A stretch of 64,000 bases of DNA. Source: a candidate division FCPU426 bacterium (GTDB lineage: Bacteria; Oederibacteriota; Muellerivitia; Muellerivitales; Muellerivitaceae). The DNA is taken from positions 1 through 64,000 of the forward strand of contig DAIDGV010000003.1 in the NCBI GenBank assembly GCA_027452205.1, written 5' to 3'. A program made the translations under genes and the position numbers. Positions 53,335 through 63,360 of this stretch are shown piece after piece. Position 1 is the first letter of the stretch. Each line of letters begins with the position of its first letter. Under the pieces are notes generated by a model, which had not been told where the DNA came from, ran no database searches, and worked only from the letters and a program-made list of their open reading frames with translations.

Positions 53335-54513
53335 ATGAAGCGCTGGACTGGAATGACCCTCCTTCTCATGTTGTTGGCGGTCCCGAACCTTTGGGCGGAG
53401 CCCTATTTGGCCGCTTGGAAAGGCGTCAATTGCAACGCCTGCCACATGAACGAGACCGGCGGATATATCCGCAACGATCTTGGCCGCAATTACGGCAACG
53501 ACCTGAAAACTTTCGACTGGCAGGGCATCGCGGAAACCGCGCAAGCTTTTACCCATAAGACCCCCACCTGGGTCGTCGCGGGAGTGGACCTTCACGAAAG
53601 CTATGGCGCCTTCTTCACCCCGGGCGCGCCGGGGCCGCAGTTCAACCCCACGAACATCAATTCGCCTTTTGGTTCTTTGGGCCGCCAAAGTTTCTCCATC
53701 GCGATCAAGGCGAACGAGGCTGTCTCGGGGGTCTTTACCTACCGGCTGGACCTGAACGATCCCCAAGAGGTCTTCGCGTTGATCTCCGGTTTGCCTTCGG
53801 ACTCTTATATCAAGTTGGGTAAATTCCTGGTCCCTTATGGCCTGGAATTGGCGGACGACAATAGTTTGGTGCGCGACGACCTGATTTCGGGCGGCGCCTT
53901 TAGTTTCAACAGCTCGTCGAACACCCAGGGCGCCGAGTTCGGGATCTATCCGGGCGATCTGTTCTTCAACGGCGCGACCTTTAACGACGGCGCCAATCCG
54001 GGGGAATTGGATTTTGCCGCCAAAGGCGGTGTCAACTTGAGGTCCTTCACTTTAGGCGGGACGGTCTATGGCCAAAACCTGAGTTATGGGGCGAGCGCGT
54101 CCAACGTCGGCAAGATCCGCTACGGCGCTTTTGGGTGGACCAACCTGGGACCGGTGGTGATCTTGGGCGAGTTCGACTCGGGTCACGACAACAATGTCAT
54201 CGCTCCGACCAACGCCATCCAAGTGACGCCGGGAACGGTGGTCGGCCAGAACAACTACACCGCATATCACGCCAGCTTCGAGATAGACTTGGGTCGGGAC
54301 ATGTACCTGCGTTTTGTGAACGAATATCTGAATGATACCGATCTGATCGACACCTTTGATGGATTTCGAGATGTGGTCAGCTTCCGCTGCTATCCGGTGC
54401 GGAACTTGAAGTGCCAGGTGGATGTGCAGCGGATGGACCCGACTACCGGGTCCGCAAATTACGCTTCGGGCCCCTATTACGGCGCCACGCTTGATGCATA
54501 TATGTTTTATTGA
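53335..54513 (+). CDS. Porin-like barrel with an N-terminal haem c motif
   Basis: ATG 53335 has AAGGAGCTTTC upstream; 392 aa. After a signal peptide (1-22, LWA-EP) comes one c-type haem motif, CNACHMNETGGY (near 33), with GRNYGNDL following. The rest is a porin-like barrel of about 14-18 strands (QSFSIAIKANEAV, VFTYRLDLND, YIKLGKFLVPYG, MYLRFVNEYLND), ending in LDAYMFY. A haem at the mouth of a barrel could pass electrons across the outer membrane, as in porin-cytochrome conduits. It is linked to the ECF circuit by its promoter motif. Confidence 0.85.
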   Translation: MKRWTGMTLLLMLLAVPNLWAEPYLAAWKGVNCNACHMNETGGYIRNDLGRNYGNDLKTFDWQGIAETAQAFTHKTPTWVVAGVDLHESYGAFFTPGAPGPQFNPTNINSPFGSLGRQSFSIAIKANEAVSGVFTYRLDLNDPQEVFALISGLPSDSYIKLGKFLVPYGLELADDNSLVRDDLISGGAFSFNSSSNTQGAEFGIYPGDLFFNGATFNDGANPGELDFAAKGGVNLRSFTLGGTVYGQNLSYGASASNVGKIRYGAFGWTNLGPVVILGEFDSGHDNNVIAPTNAIQVTPGTVVGQNNYTAYHASFEIDLGRDMYLRFVNEYLNDTDLIDTFDGFRDVVSFRCYPVRNLKCQVDVQRMDPTTGSANYASGPYYGATLDAYMFY

Positions 54514-54659
54514 GTTGAAAAGGACCCGCGTGGAATACCCCAGTTTTTGACGACATTTGCAGGTGATAGGTAAAACCTTAAACAACGGCTATTTTGTAGG
54601 GTATTATTCCTTTAGGTATCTGCTTTGGAACCCTATTTCAACTGAGTTTAAAGGTATTG

Positions 54660-57600
54660 ATGAAGTCCCTCCGCTTATTTTCCATCTTTGCGATTTCCAC
54701 CAGTTTGCTGGTTGTGGCTGTATGGGCAGACCGATTTTTACCCGCTTCAAAACCCTCGAAGCTATCCACTGATCCCTCAAAAGTGAAAGCTGCGTATAGT
54801 CAATTACCCGTCTATTTCGAACCCAATCAAGGCCAGGCCGACTCTCGAGTGAAATTCCTTTGTCGCGGCTTGGGATACAACCTTTTTTTGACGGATACCG
54901 AATCGGTATTGGTATTGGAACATGCGAGGTCGAATAGTAAAAAAACGCCGATTGGCCTACGAGGTCCTCGGGGTCTTCGACTTGGCCGGAATGACCACAT
55001 AAAGCGGGAGGTCGTGCGTTTGCAATTGGAAGGTGCCCAAACGCCTTCTGCTATCGAAGGATTGGATAAATTACAAGGGGTCAGTAATTATTTTATTGGT
55101 AAAGACCCTCGACAATGGCATTCGAATGTTAGCCAATATGCCCGAGTGAGGTTAAAGAACATCTACCCTGGCGTGGATGTGGTCTATTACGGTAACTTCG
55201 GAAAACTGGAACACGATTTTATTGTGTCACCGGGCGTCGATCCGAGTTGTGTTCGTTTTGCCTTAAAAGGAGTGAAAGAAACCCATTTGGATGCTGAAGG
55301 TAACCTGGTTTTGAAGACAGCCTGTGAACAATTCTCTCTGAAGGCGCCGTTGGTTTATCAACAATTGGATGGTCATCGTAAGATCGTTCGGTCCCAATAT
55401 CATTTAGCGGGTCAACAGGTTGTTTTTTCGGTGAGTGATTACGATAAAAAATATCCATTGGTTATCGATCCTGTTCTTGATTATTCGACATATCTCAGCG
55501 GGAGTAACATCAACGGGGACCGTGAATTAGGGTTGGCGGTCGACGGTTCTGGTGATGTTTATATTTCGGGGAGCGCCATTTCTACCAATTTCCCAACGAC
55601 GGCTGGTGTTTATCAATCGACCGATCCGATGGCGAATAATTATCATGTTTATGTCGCAAAGTTCGATCCAACCCAAACTGGCGCCAATAGTTTGATCTAT
55701 TCCACTTATTTGGGCGGTTCGGGAACGGATGACGGGAATGGCATTGCGGTTGACAGCAGTAACAATGCCTATGTTATCGGGGAAACCACATCGTCCAATT
55801 ATCCGACTACCGGTGGAGCCTATCAGACGGCGAATTGGGGGGTGACCAATGCTTTTGTGACTAAGCTGAACCCAACGGGGTCGTCTTTGGTCTATTCCAC
55901 CTATTTAGGAGGATCTGCTGTCGATGATGCGATTAATATTGCGTTGGATTCCAGCAACAACGCTTACGTATGCGGACAATCGACTTCAACGGATTTTCCC
56001 ACTACGGCGGGTGCTTTTCAAACCACCAATAACCAAAGTACGGGTTTTGGTAATGGATTCATTACTAAAGTAAATTCGACAGGAACGGGACTGATTTTTT
56101 CCACTTACTTGGGAGGTGCAGGGCCGGATATCGTGGCCGGTATTACAGTCGATTCTTCTGATAATGTTTATGTGGCAGGGTCAGCCTATTCCACGAACTT
56201 TCCAACTACAAGTGGAGCTTTTCAGACCGCCAATTCTGGGTTTTATGACGGGTTCGTCACCAAATTGAATCCAGCGGGAACGGCACTGATTTATTCCACA
56301 TATCTTGGTGGTGGAAGCCTGGATTACGCTTTTCGTGTTGTGGTGGACGTTAACGGTTACGCTTACGTAACAGGTTATTCCTCATCTTCCAATTTCCCCA
56401 CGACCGCAGGCGCTTATCGAACCACATTTCCAGGCGCTTTTTATGGGGATGCTTACGTTGTTAAATTGAACTTAACAGGTACGGGTCTGGTTTATTCAAC
56501 GTGGCTAGGTGGAAATAGTTCGAATAGTGGTGACACCGGCGACGGGCTCGCGATCGATGGCAATGGAGATGTTTATTTGACGGGAACCGCCGCTTCTTCC
56601 AATTTTCCAACTACGGCTGGCGCGTATAAAACAACGGCGACCAGCACCAATGCTTACCTCACGGAGATCAATCCGACGGGTTCGGGATTGATCTATTCCA
56701 CTTATTTAGGTGGAAGTAGTACGGATTATGGAAATGGCCTTGCCTTGGACTCGTCCGGTAATGTTTATGTTGGGGGTGAAGTATCGTCGACGGATTTTCC
56801 AACCACTAGCGGAGCCTATCAAAGCACGAAAATGAATGCAGGTTCTTATGGGGATTCATTTGTCACTAAATTCGATCGTTCAATTTTTTTGACAGCGACC
56901 CCAACTCCAACTAACACCCCTAACTGTTGCACGGCGGGTTGGGCGGAGGCACCCGGTATATTTCCCAATATCAGTCAGGTCGCCATCGATTACTCGCGAA
57001 ATGTGGGTTATGTCTTAACCTCTGGCAGCGTGAGCATCTTCAGCCTCTCGACGGGAGCCATCACGGGGGTTATCGGCACGGGTGGCCAATTCACCAATAC
57101 CTGTCTAACGATGGGCAGCAGTGGTTATCTTTTTGTCAGTCACGTCTATAGCGTCGAAAAAGTGGACCCGGCTACGGGCGTAGTTGTGGCGACCCTTCCA
57201 TTATCGGGAAGTTCGAACGTTCCCGAAGGCGCCTTCGAGGCGCCTAACGGCGATCTTTATGTCACCGGGACGACCAATGTGGACAATTTGGGCGTGGTTT
57301 TTCGTTACGTTTATACCGCGCCGAACACTTATAACCCTGTTCTGCTGACCTTAGGCACGGCGGTTTCCGATGCCTGCGGGATCGTCAAGGTGGGGAATAA
57401 CCTCTTTGTGTCCAGCAATTTAGGTGGGCCAGCCTACATGCTTTGGGAATCCGTTGTGGGTTCGAATAATTACAACAACTTCTTGACCTTGCCCACCGGC
57501 GCTTTGAACGACTGGCGCCCAGGGCAGATCACGACGGATCTGGCCGGCAATGTTTTCATGGCCGATGAGAATAACGATGGGTATTTCGTCTACAACCCGA

Positions 57601-58346
57601 ATGGGACCCTAAAATACGCCTGCCAACCTTCTTTGTCGCAAGTCCCGTTCGGTATTGGCGTCGACGCCAGCGGCAATGTTTATATGAGCGACGCCGTTAA
57701 TATCCGGATGTTCCAGATATTGGGTAGTTGTAACTCCGAGCCAAGCTTGACACCTACTGCACAATCGACTTCCACGGCTACGGCGACCCCCTCGTCCACG
57801 AACACCTTGGGTCCGACTGGTACCTCAACCAGCACGGCCACAGTAACCAACACGCAAACGGTTACTTTTACAGCCACGGTCACGAACACTGCAACGGAAA
57901 CGAACACCATTACCTATACCAGCACACCCTTGAACACCGCGACCGTTACCAACACACAGACGGTGACGAACACGCCGACCGATACGTCCACCGCCACAAC
58001 GACCAGCTCAGTGACCGACACACCGACGGTCACCGCAACCCCCATTACCAACCACATTTGCTCGCCTTATCCCAACCCGGTGACGAGCGCGGCGGGGCAG
58101 ATATCCTTCTGCTATTCGGTCATAAAACCCTGTGTTTTCCACTGGGCGGTCTATACCTTGTCTTTCCGGAAGATCTATGACCAACGGATCAATGTCACCA
58201 CGGGCGGCGGCACCATGACGTGGAATTTGCGGGATAAGAACGGTTACCACACGGCGAACGGCCTTTATTACCTGAAGGCGGAGATCATTGGGGATGGGGG
58301 CGAGAACCCCATTGAAAAGATCTCAAAGATACTCGTTCTGCAGTGA
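54660..58346 (+). CDS. Giant SBBP-repeat surface protein with C-terminal FlgD-like Ig domain
   Basis: ATG 54660 (AAAGGTATTG upstream) gives 1228 aa. A signal peptide precedes an N-terminal beta domain common to SBBP proteins (about 50-270; FEPNQGQADSRVKFLCRG, LKNIYPGVDVVYYG). Seven or so SBBP blades of about 65 residues follow (275-740), each with IYSTYLGGS and a DSSNNAYV-like segment. A second, unlike propeller region spans about 760-1020 (NLFVSSNLGGP, ASGNVYMSDAV). A Thr/Asn-rich linker (1025-1125) leads to an FlgD/T9SS-like Ig domain (ICSPYPNPVTSAAGQIS). It is a secreted adhesion or glycan-binding protein; the sorting route is unknown. Confidence 0.92.
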   Translation: MKSLRLFSIFAISTSLLVVAVWADRFLPASKPSKLSTDPSKVKAAYSQLPVYFEPNQGQADSRVKFLCRGLGYNLFLTDTESVLVLEHARSNSKKTPIGLRGPRGLRLGRNDHIKREVVRLQLEGAQTPSAIEGLDKLQGVSNYFIGKDPRQWHSNVSQYARVRLKNIYPGVDVVYYGNFGKLEHDFIVSPGVDPSCVRFALKGVKETHLDAEGNLVLKTACEQFSLKAPLVYQQLDGHRKIVRSQYHLAGQQVVFSVSDYDKKYPLVIDPVLDYSTYLSGSNINGDRELGLAVDGSGDVYISGSAISTNFPTTAGVYQSTDPMANNYHVYVAKFDPTQTGANSLIYSTYLGGSGTDDGNGIAVDSSNNAYVIGETTSSNYPTTGGAYQTANWGVTNAFVTKLNPTGSSLVYSTYLGGSAVDDAINIALDSSNNAYVCGQSTSTDFPTTAGAFQTTNNQSTGFGNGFITKVNSTGTGLIFSTYLGGAGPDIVAGITVDSSDNVYVAGSAYSTNFPTTSGAFQTANSGFYDGFVTKLNPAGTALIYSTYLGGGSLDYAFRVVVDVNGYAYVTGYSSSSNFPTTAGAYRTTFPGAFYGDAYVVKLNLTGTGLVYSTWLGGNSSNSGDTGDGLAIDGNGDVYLTGTAASSNFPTTAGAYKTTATSTNAYLTEINPTGSGLIYSTYLGGSSTDYGNGLALDSSGNVYVGGEVSSTDFPTTSGAYQSTKMNAGSYGDSFVTKFDRSIFLTATPTPTNTPNCCTAGWAEAPGIFPNISQVAIDYSRNVGYVLTSGSVSIFSLSTGAITGVIGTGGQFTNTCLTMGSSGYLFVSHVYSVEKVDPATGVVVATLPLSGSSNVPEGAFEAPNGDLYVTGTTNVDNLGVVFRYVYTAPNTYNPVLLTLGTAVSDACGIVKVGNNLFVSSNLGGPAYMLWESVVGSNNYNNFLTLPTGALNDWRPGQITTDLAGNVFMADENNDGYFVYNPNGTLKYACQPSLSQVPFGIGVDASGNVYMSDAVNIRMFQILGSCNSEPSLTPTAQSTSTATATPSSTNTLGPTGTSTSTATVTNTQTVTFTATVTNTATETNTITYTSTPLNTATVTNTQTVTNTPTDTSTATTTSSVTDTPTVTATPITNHICSPYPNPVTSAAGQISFCYSVIKPCVFHWAVYTLSFRKIYDQRINVTTGGGTMTWNLRDKNGYHTANGLYYLKAEIIGDGGENPIEKISKILVLQ

Positions 58347-58359
58347 TGTGCTGAAGCAG

Positions 58360-61300
58360 TTACTTCTTGAATTCTTTCCACAACGACATCCAACGATCCG
58401 TCGAGATGGGTTGGGCAAACCCTTGCCGGCTGACCTTGCAAAGCCCCGCGACTTCCGAAGTTCTCACCAACTGATCCGGGTTTAACCCTGCGTCCACCCA
58501 ATCCGTCGAAACATGAACGATCTGCCCCTTAGCATCCACCATTTTGTAACCCCGGCTGTCTTGGTCGAAAGCGATGGCCTTGACCATGCTTCCATTAGGG
58601 ATCTCGCTCCCGATGGGTTCGCCCGAGTGGGTGTCCCATATTTCCCGGGTCTTATCTTTATAGACCACCAATAAGGCATTGCCCTGGGGGCCCAGGACCA
58701 TTTGCGAAACTTCGCTGGAATGTTTCATGGGGTCGCCGATGGGGTCGGCGGTTTGGGCATCCCAGAGATGACCGGTGCCGTCGGCGCCAAAGCTGATGAC
58801 GATCTTGCTGTCGGGTGTGGTCAGCAGGTTCCTCAACCCGGAATGTTTGAAAGAGGCCATTTGTTTGCCCGAGGAGGCGTCATAGATAAGCCCCGTACTG
58901 CCCGCGGCGACCAAAAGCCTTTGGCTGTCCGCGGTAAAGGCCAGGGATTTGGTCCATTGGTTCAGCTTCACTAAAGCGGGGCCCCCGGCGGCGGAAAAAA
59001 GACGCAAAGAACCTTTGTCGGTCACGACCGCGACTTGGCTGCCGTCGGGGCTGAGCTGGACCCGGGTGATAGGGTTGCCCAGCGGGACAGGATCACCCAA
59101 CGGTTCGCCGTTGGCGGGGTCGAAAAAGAGAAGCGTCTTGCCTTTGGTGCCCAGGACCAGTTTTTTGCCGTTCTCACTGAAAGACGCCGCCGTCAGGGTG
59201 CCTTGGGTCTTGAGGGTGACGCTTTTTTTAGCAGAAAGGAGGCAAAGCTTCGCGCCGCTTTTACTGAGCAGCAACAGTTCTTGATCGTTGGGGCTGAAGA
59301 GTGCGTTTTGAATATTGCCCGGCGCGGTCAGGACCCCGCCCTCGGGCCTGGCAGTGGTGGCGTTCCACAAGCAAGCCGTCTTGGCGCTATAGGTCAAAAG
59401 ATGTTTCGCGTCGCGGCTGAAAAGCCGGCGGGTCTGGCTTTTTTCATAGGCTTTGCGGCCCGCTTTTTTCCAGTTCAGTTCGGTAACGTCATCGGCGCGG
59501 GTGGTAAAGCTCCAGACCCGGGCGACACCGTCCTGGCTGGCGGTGACGAGGGTCTTGCCCGAGGGGCTGAAGGAAGCGCCGGTCACGATATCCCCCTGCC
59601 AGAAGGCGCGGCCGAGGGGTTTGCCGTTGTCCGTTTGCCAGACCTGGGCGGAGTGGTTGATGGTGCCGGCCATGAGCCGGCTGCCATCCGCGCTGAGGGC
59701 GAAGGCGGTCACCCGCCCGATGGTGTGGAATTTGATCGGCGAGGGATTGTGGCTTTTGACCCCATAAAGGCGGAGAAGCCCGCTGGTTTTGTCGTGCAGG
59801 ACCGAGGTGACCAACTGATGGCCGTTGGGGCTTAAGAAGGCTTTCGCCCCCAAACCATCCAGTGCCAGGGCGTTGCCGGTACGGCCCCCATCCCGGTTAT
59901 AAAAGCGTAAAACGCCGTCCCAGCCGGTGGCGGCGATCTTGTTGTCTTTATTGATGAAGAAAACATCAGGATGGTACCAATCGGGCGCGCCTTGGATGTT
60001 CAGGTGGATAGGATCGGATTGGGAAGAGCCGTTCTCGACCTCCCAGACATGGGCGGTGCCGTCTTTTGTGGCGGTGAGCAGGTATTTGCCGTCCTGGCTG
60101 AATTCGACCGAAACCACCCCCGGACCCGGGTCGATGGTGGCCTTGGAAGCTTCGCCCTTGCTGGGATTCCAAATGCGGACGGTGCCGTCTTTTGTGCCGG
60201 AGGCCAGTTTGCGGTCATCGGGGCTGAAGGCCAGGCAGTTAATTTGTCCGTTGGGTTCTTTGGCGCTGCTGACGGCCTTTTGATTGGAAACCTCGAAAAC
60301 CTTGATGTTGCCCTGGGCATCGCCGGTCGCCACCCGGCGTCCGTCGGCGTTGAAGGCCGCGGCGGTGTCCTTGCCCCACAGTTTCAAGGCGTGGCTGGTG
60401 TCGGTCTTGAGGGTCCAGAGGACGGCGCTGGAAGCCCCGGTCAGCAAAAGAACGGAACCGTTGCGGTTGAAAGCGATGGCTTGAAGGGGTTTCTGGTAGT
60501 TGAAGATGGCGGTCGGTACGGGGGGCATATACATGAAGGCGTTGCCCCGGGCCAGGAGGGAAGGAAAGATACGGTCGGCTTCGGCGAAATAAGCCGTGGC
60601 CGAGGCGTTGTCGCCGTTATCCAAGCATTCCTTGCCCCTTAATACATCGTTCGAGGCCAGGTCTTGCGCCTGGGCCTTTTGGCGCTCGACGACAATGAAG
60701 CCCGCGGCCAGGGAAATGACCAGGGCCGCCGCGACGGTAACGAGCACCGCCTTGTAGCGGTTCACGTATTTTCGAAGGACATAGACCTTATCTCCGGCTA
60801 AGGGACTGACGGGTTTTCTTTGCCAGCGGCGTTTGATGTCTTTCAAGACTTCGGTCACATCGTTATAGCGTTCGTCGGGGTTCACTTTCATGCACTTGGC
60901 CACGATGGCGGAAAGGTCTTTATCCACCCGGCCGTGGGTGAGGGTGAAAAGGTCGGGCACTTCGGTCGTTTCGATCGCCTTTCGGTAGATCTTGAGACGG
61001 GTCTCGAGGACCGGGGTCATTTCGAGGTCGAGTGCGATGTCGTCGTGGGGCGGGTGGCCGCTGAGCAGGTGATAGATGGTGCAACCAAGGGCATAAATAT
61101 CCCAGCGTATATCGGGCTGGCTGATGTGGTCGTGGTCCGTGGCGGTGGTCTGTTCGGGCGCCATGTAGAAAAGGCTGCCCAGCGCGCCGCCCGAATCGGT
61201 GAGGACCAAGGAATGGCCGAAATCCGCCACGCGCACGTGGCCTTCCTGGTCGAGGAGGACGTTGGCGGGTTTGAGGTCGCAATGAACGATCTCTTTGGCA

Positions 61301-61800
61301 TGGACGTAACTTAAAGCTTCGGCGATCTCCTGCATCCAAGTGGCGGCCTGGTAGAGGTCTTGGGGACTGACGACCCTGTTCTTTTTACTCTGGACGACAC
61401 TGTCCAGGGACCCTTCTTCGGCCAGGTCCATGACGTAATAGGGGATCTGGCCCCTTAAGTCCGCGTCGAGCAGGGAAATGATGTGGGGATGCTTGTCGAG
61501 GCGGATCATGCGGTCCGCTTCGCGCTGCAAAAGGTTCCAGTGCAGGATGCCCTTTTTGTGGAAGACCTTCACCGCGACCAGGCGCCGGGTGCGAAGCTGG
61601 ATGGCTTCCCAGACCTGGGCATAAGCCCCATTGCCGATGGAGCGGAGCATGAGATAACCGTCGAGTTTGGGCGCGTCGTCGTGCTGTTTCAGGCCCGCGA
61701 GGTCGGGATCCTGTTCGGCGGATCCCTGGGCCTTTTGTTCGGCCTCTGGACCGGAGACGGTGTGGAAGATATTCGGTTTTGGGTCGGCCGGGTCGGGCAT
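58360..61800 (-). CDS. Membrane Ser/Thr protein kinase with WD40-type propeller
   Basis: I use ATG 61800 (GAGGACCCC upstream); the frame opens at 61857. The 1146-aa protein has a Hanks-type kinase domain (about 28-300): IGNGAYAQV glycine loop, VAVKVFHKK lysine, VHCDLKPANV catalytic loop (HCD, a non-RD kinase), DFGHS and MAPEQ. A TM segment (about 350-372) leads to an extracytoplasmic part with two or more WD40-like propellers (blades such as KLASGTKDGTVRIWNPSKG, YLLTATKDGTAHVWEVENG). The family relays envelope signals by phosphorylation. It is convergent with the SBBP gene. Confidence 0.95.
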   Translation of the reverse strand: MPDPADPKPNIFHTVSGPEAEQKAQGSAEQDPDLAGLKQHDDAPKLDGYLMLRSIGNGAYAQVWEAIQLRTRRLVAVKVFHKKGILHWNLLQREADRMIRLDKHPHIISLLDADLRGQIPYYVMDLAEEGSLDSVVQSKKNRVVSPQDLYQAATWMQEIAEALSYVHAKEIVHCDLKPANVLLDQEGHVRVADFGHSLVLTDSGGALGSLFYMAPEQTTATDHDHISQPDIRWDIYALGCTIYHLLSGHPPHDDIALDLEMTPVLETRLKIYRKAIETTEVPDLFTLTHGRVDKDLSAIVAKCMKVNPDERYNDVTEVLKDIKRRWQRKPVSPLAGDKVYVLRKYVNRYKAVLVTVAAALVISLAAGFIVVERQKAQAQDLASNDVLRGKECLDNGDNASATAYFAEADRIFPSLLARGNAFMYMPPVPTAIFNYQKPLQAIAFNRNGSVLLLTGASSAVLWTLKTDTSHALKLWGKDTAAAFNADGRRVATGDAQGNIKVFEVSNQKAVSSAKEPNGQINCLAFSPDDRKLASGTKDGTVRIWNPSKGEASKATIDPGPGVVSVEFSQDGKYLLTATKDGTAHVWEVENGSSQSDPIHLNIQGAPDWYHPDVFFINKDNKIAATGWDGVLRFYNRDGGRTGNALALDGLGAKAFLSPNGHQLVTSVLHDKTSGLLRLYGVKSHNPSPIKFHTIGRVTAFALSADGSRLMAGTINHSAQVWQTDNGKPLGRAFWQGDIVTGASFSPSGKTLVTASQDGVARVWSFTTRADDVTELNWKKAGRKAYEKSQTRRLFSRDAKHLLTYSAKTACLWNATTARPEGGVLTAPGNIQNALFSPNDQELLLLSKSGAKLCLLSAKKSVTLKTQGTLTAASFSENGKKLVLGTKGKTLLFFDPANGEPLGDPVPLGNPITRVQLSPDGSQVAVVTDKGSLRLFSAAGGPALVKLNQWTKSLAFTADSQRLLVAAGSTGLIYDASSGKQMASFKHSGLRNLLTTPDSKIVISFGADGTGHLWDAQTADPIGDPMKHSSEVSQMVLGPQGNALLVVYKDKTREIWDTHSGEPIGSEIPNGSMVKAIAFDQDSRGYKMVDAKGQIVHVSTDWVDAGLNPDQLVRTSEVAGLCKVSRQGFAQPISTDRWMSLWKEFKK

Positions 61801-61965
61801 TGGGGTCCTCGGGAATGGTTCAAACGATCCGTAGGGGCCCATCTTAACACTAATCATTTTGAGGGTACCTGATCTTTGTTCCGAATGGGGATCGGTTACA
61901 CCCAGGCTCGGCGGGAACGGTCTTTGTTTTGGCGGTTTTAGGTGTCGAAATGATCGTTCAAGGAC

Positions 61966-62415
61966 TTAATCTGACTTGAGGGGCTGGTCGTTGACCAAAT
62001 AGTTCTGCAAATTCTCGACCAAGCGGAAAAACCCATAGAGGTCCAGGGGTTTGACCAAATAGGCCTGGGCGTTCAGGTTCTTGACCTCGCGGATATCCGT
62101 TTCCAGCCTCGAACTGCTGAGGACGACCAGTTTCAAGTTCTCGAACTGGGGCAGGGACCGGATGCGGCGCAGGAGGGTACGGCCGTCCATGCGGGGCAGG
62201 TTGAGGTCCAAAAGCACCAAGTCGGGCAGGGCGGTCCCGCCATAGCGGTCCTCTTGTTTCAAGAAAGCCAGGGCCTGTTCGCCGTCGCCGACGATGTGCA
62301 GGTTGGCCGAAAAGTGGCCCTGCTGGAAGGCGATCTTCATCAGCTGGGCGTCGGCGAAATTATCCTCGACGAGGAGGATCTCGAACGTTCTTTGATCGGA
62401 CATGAGCAGTTTCAT
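61966..62415 (-). CDS. Single-domain response regulator
   Basis: The 149-aa protein is a lone receiver: ILLVEDNFADAQLM (acidic pair), LVLLDLNLPRMDG (phospho-Asp near 68), VLSSSR (Ser/Thr switch) and YLVKPLD (Lys near 119). It has no output domain, as in Rcp1-type partners of phytochrome-like kinases. Its ATG overlaps the stop of the upstream regulator gene (ATGA). It is the last of a kinase-regulator-regulator-regulator run. Confidence 0.93.
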   Translation of the reverse strand: MKLLMSDQRTFEILLVEDNFADAQLMKIAFQQGHFSANLHIVGDGEQALAFLKQEDRYGGTALPDLVLLDLNLPRMDGRTLLRRIRSLPQFENLKLVVLSSSRLETDIREVKNLNAQAYLVKPLDLYGFFRLVENLQNYLVNDQPLKSD

Positions 62416-62870
62416 CCTTCATCCACCTCCTCGGGTAGGTCCCTCATCCAAATTTCCTCGACGTGGTTCATGGCCTCGAAAAGCTGGTAGAGGTTGTGCG
62501 GTTTGATCAGGTAAAAATTGGCGTGATGTTCATAGGCGCTCATCAGGTCGCTGTCCAGATTGGAGTTGGTTAGGATGATGACGATGATGTTCTTCAACCG
62601 GGGGTCGGCCTTGATCTCGGCGAGGGCTTCCAGGCCCGATTTGCGGGGCATGTTCAGGTCCATGAGGATGAGGTCGGGCCGGGACGGTTGCGCGTATTTT
62701 CCGACACCGCGTAGGTAATCCATGACGTCCTGGCCATCCTTCACGCGGTCGATGTGGATGGGCCTTTGGGAAACCCTGAAAATTTCCTCGATCAGAAGCG
62801 CATCGCTTAGGTTGTCCTCGGCCAAGAGAAGTTTGACCGCGCGTTTTCTTTTTTGAGTAGGTGTCGCCAT
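62412..62870 (-). CDS. Single-domain response regulator
   Basis: ATG 62870 has AAGGAGACCT upstream; 152 aa. Receiver motifs: LLLAEDNLSDALLIEEIF, LILMDLNMPRKSG with the phospho-Asp, IILTNSN and FYLIKPHN. The N terminus is basic (QKRKRAVK). It sits between two similar regulators with a short gap upstream and an overlap downstream. Three paralogous Rcp-like receivers behind one kinase suggest a branched phosphorelay. Confidence 0.93.
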   Translation of the reverse strand: MATPTQKRKRAVKLLLAEDNLSDALLIEEIFRVSQRPIHIDRVKDGQDVMDYLRGVGKYAQPSRPDLILMDLNMPRKSGLEALAEIKADPRLKNIIVIILTNSNLDSDLMSAYEHHANFYLIKPHNLYQLFEAMNHVEEIWMRDLPEEVDEG

Positions 62871-62907
62871 AGGTCTCCTTAAAAAAGTTAGTGGACGGGC
62901 CGGACCG

Positions 62908-63360
62908 TCATTGGCCCCGGTAATCCGCCAGTTTTTCCAACCAAGCTGTCTCGACGTAACGGACCACGGAGGCGTATTGCTCCAGGTTGCGGGGTTTGGT
63001 GAGGTATAAGTCGACCCGGGACTTGTAAGCGCTTGAAATGTCCTTGATGGAATCGGAGGAGGAAAGAATGATGACCGGGATGGACGCCAATTGCGGATCG
63101 TTACGGATGATCCGCAGGAGCTCATGTCCGGTGACGTGGGGCAAGTGAAGGTCTAAAAAGATAAGATCGGGTCTTGGGGTGTTCTCGAAACCGTTCGTGC
63201 GTTTTAAAAGGTTCAACGCCTGTTGTCCGTCGCGGGCGACAGTGATGTTGTTCTTGATATGGGATTCGCCCAGGAATTTCGACATGAGCAGGCAGTCGCC
63301 GAGGTCGTCCTCAACGAGGAGGATCTGGAGTTCATAGATGGGTTCGATCAAGACGTTCAT
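62908..63360 (-). CDS. Single-domain response regulator
   Basis: The 150-aa protein has the receiver set ILLVEDDLGDCLLM, LIFLDLHLPHVTG, ILSSSD and LYLTKPRN. It overlaps the kinase gene stop by 4 bp, so production is coupled. Of the three regulators it is the first and probably the direct partner of the kinase. No output domain is present; it would act by protein contact. Confidence 0.93.
   Translation of the reverse strand: MNVLIEPIYELQILLVEDDLGDCLLMSKFLGESHIKNNITVARDGQQALNLLKRTNGFENTPRPDLIFLDLHLPHVTGHELLRIIRNDPQLASIPVIILSSSDSIKDISSAYKSRVDLYLTKPRNLEQYASVVRYVETAWLEKLADYRGQ

Noticed and set aside
55490-56890. Regular repeats resembling a CRISPR or tandem DNA array
   Set aside because: They are in-frame SBBP blades of about 65 codons with protein-level conservation, not short identical repeats with spacers.
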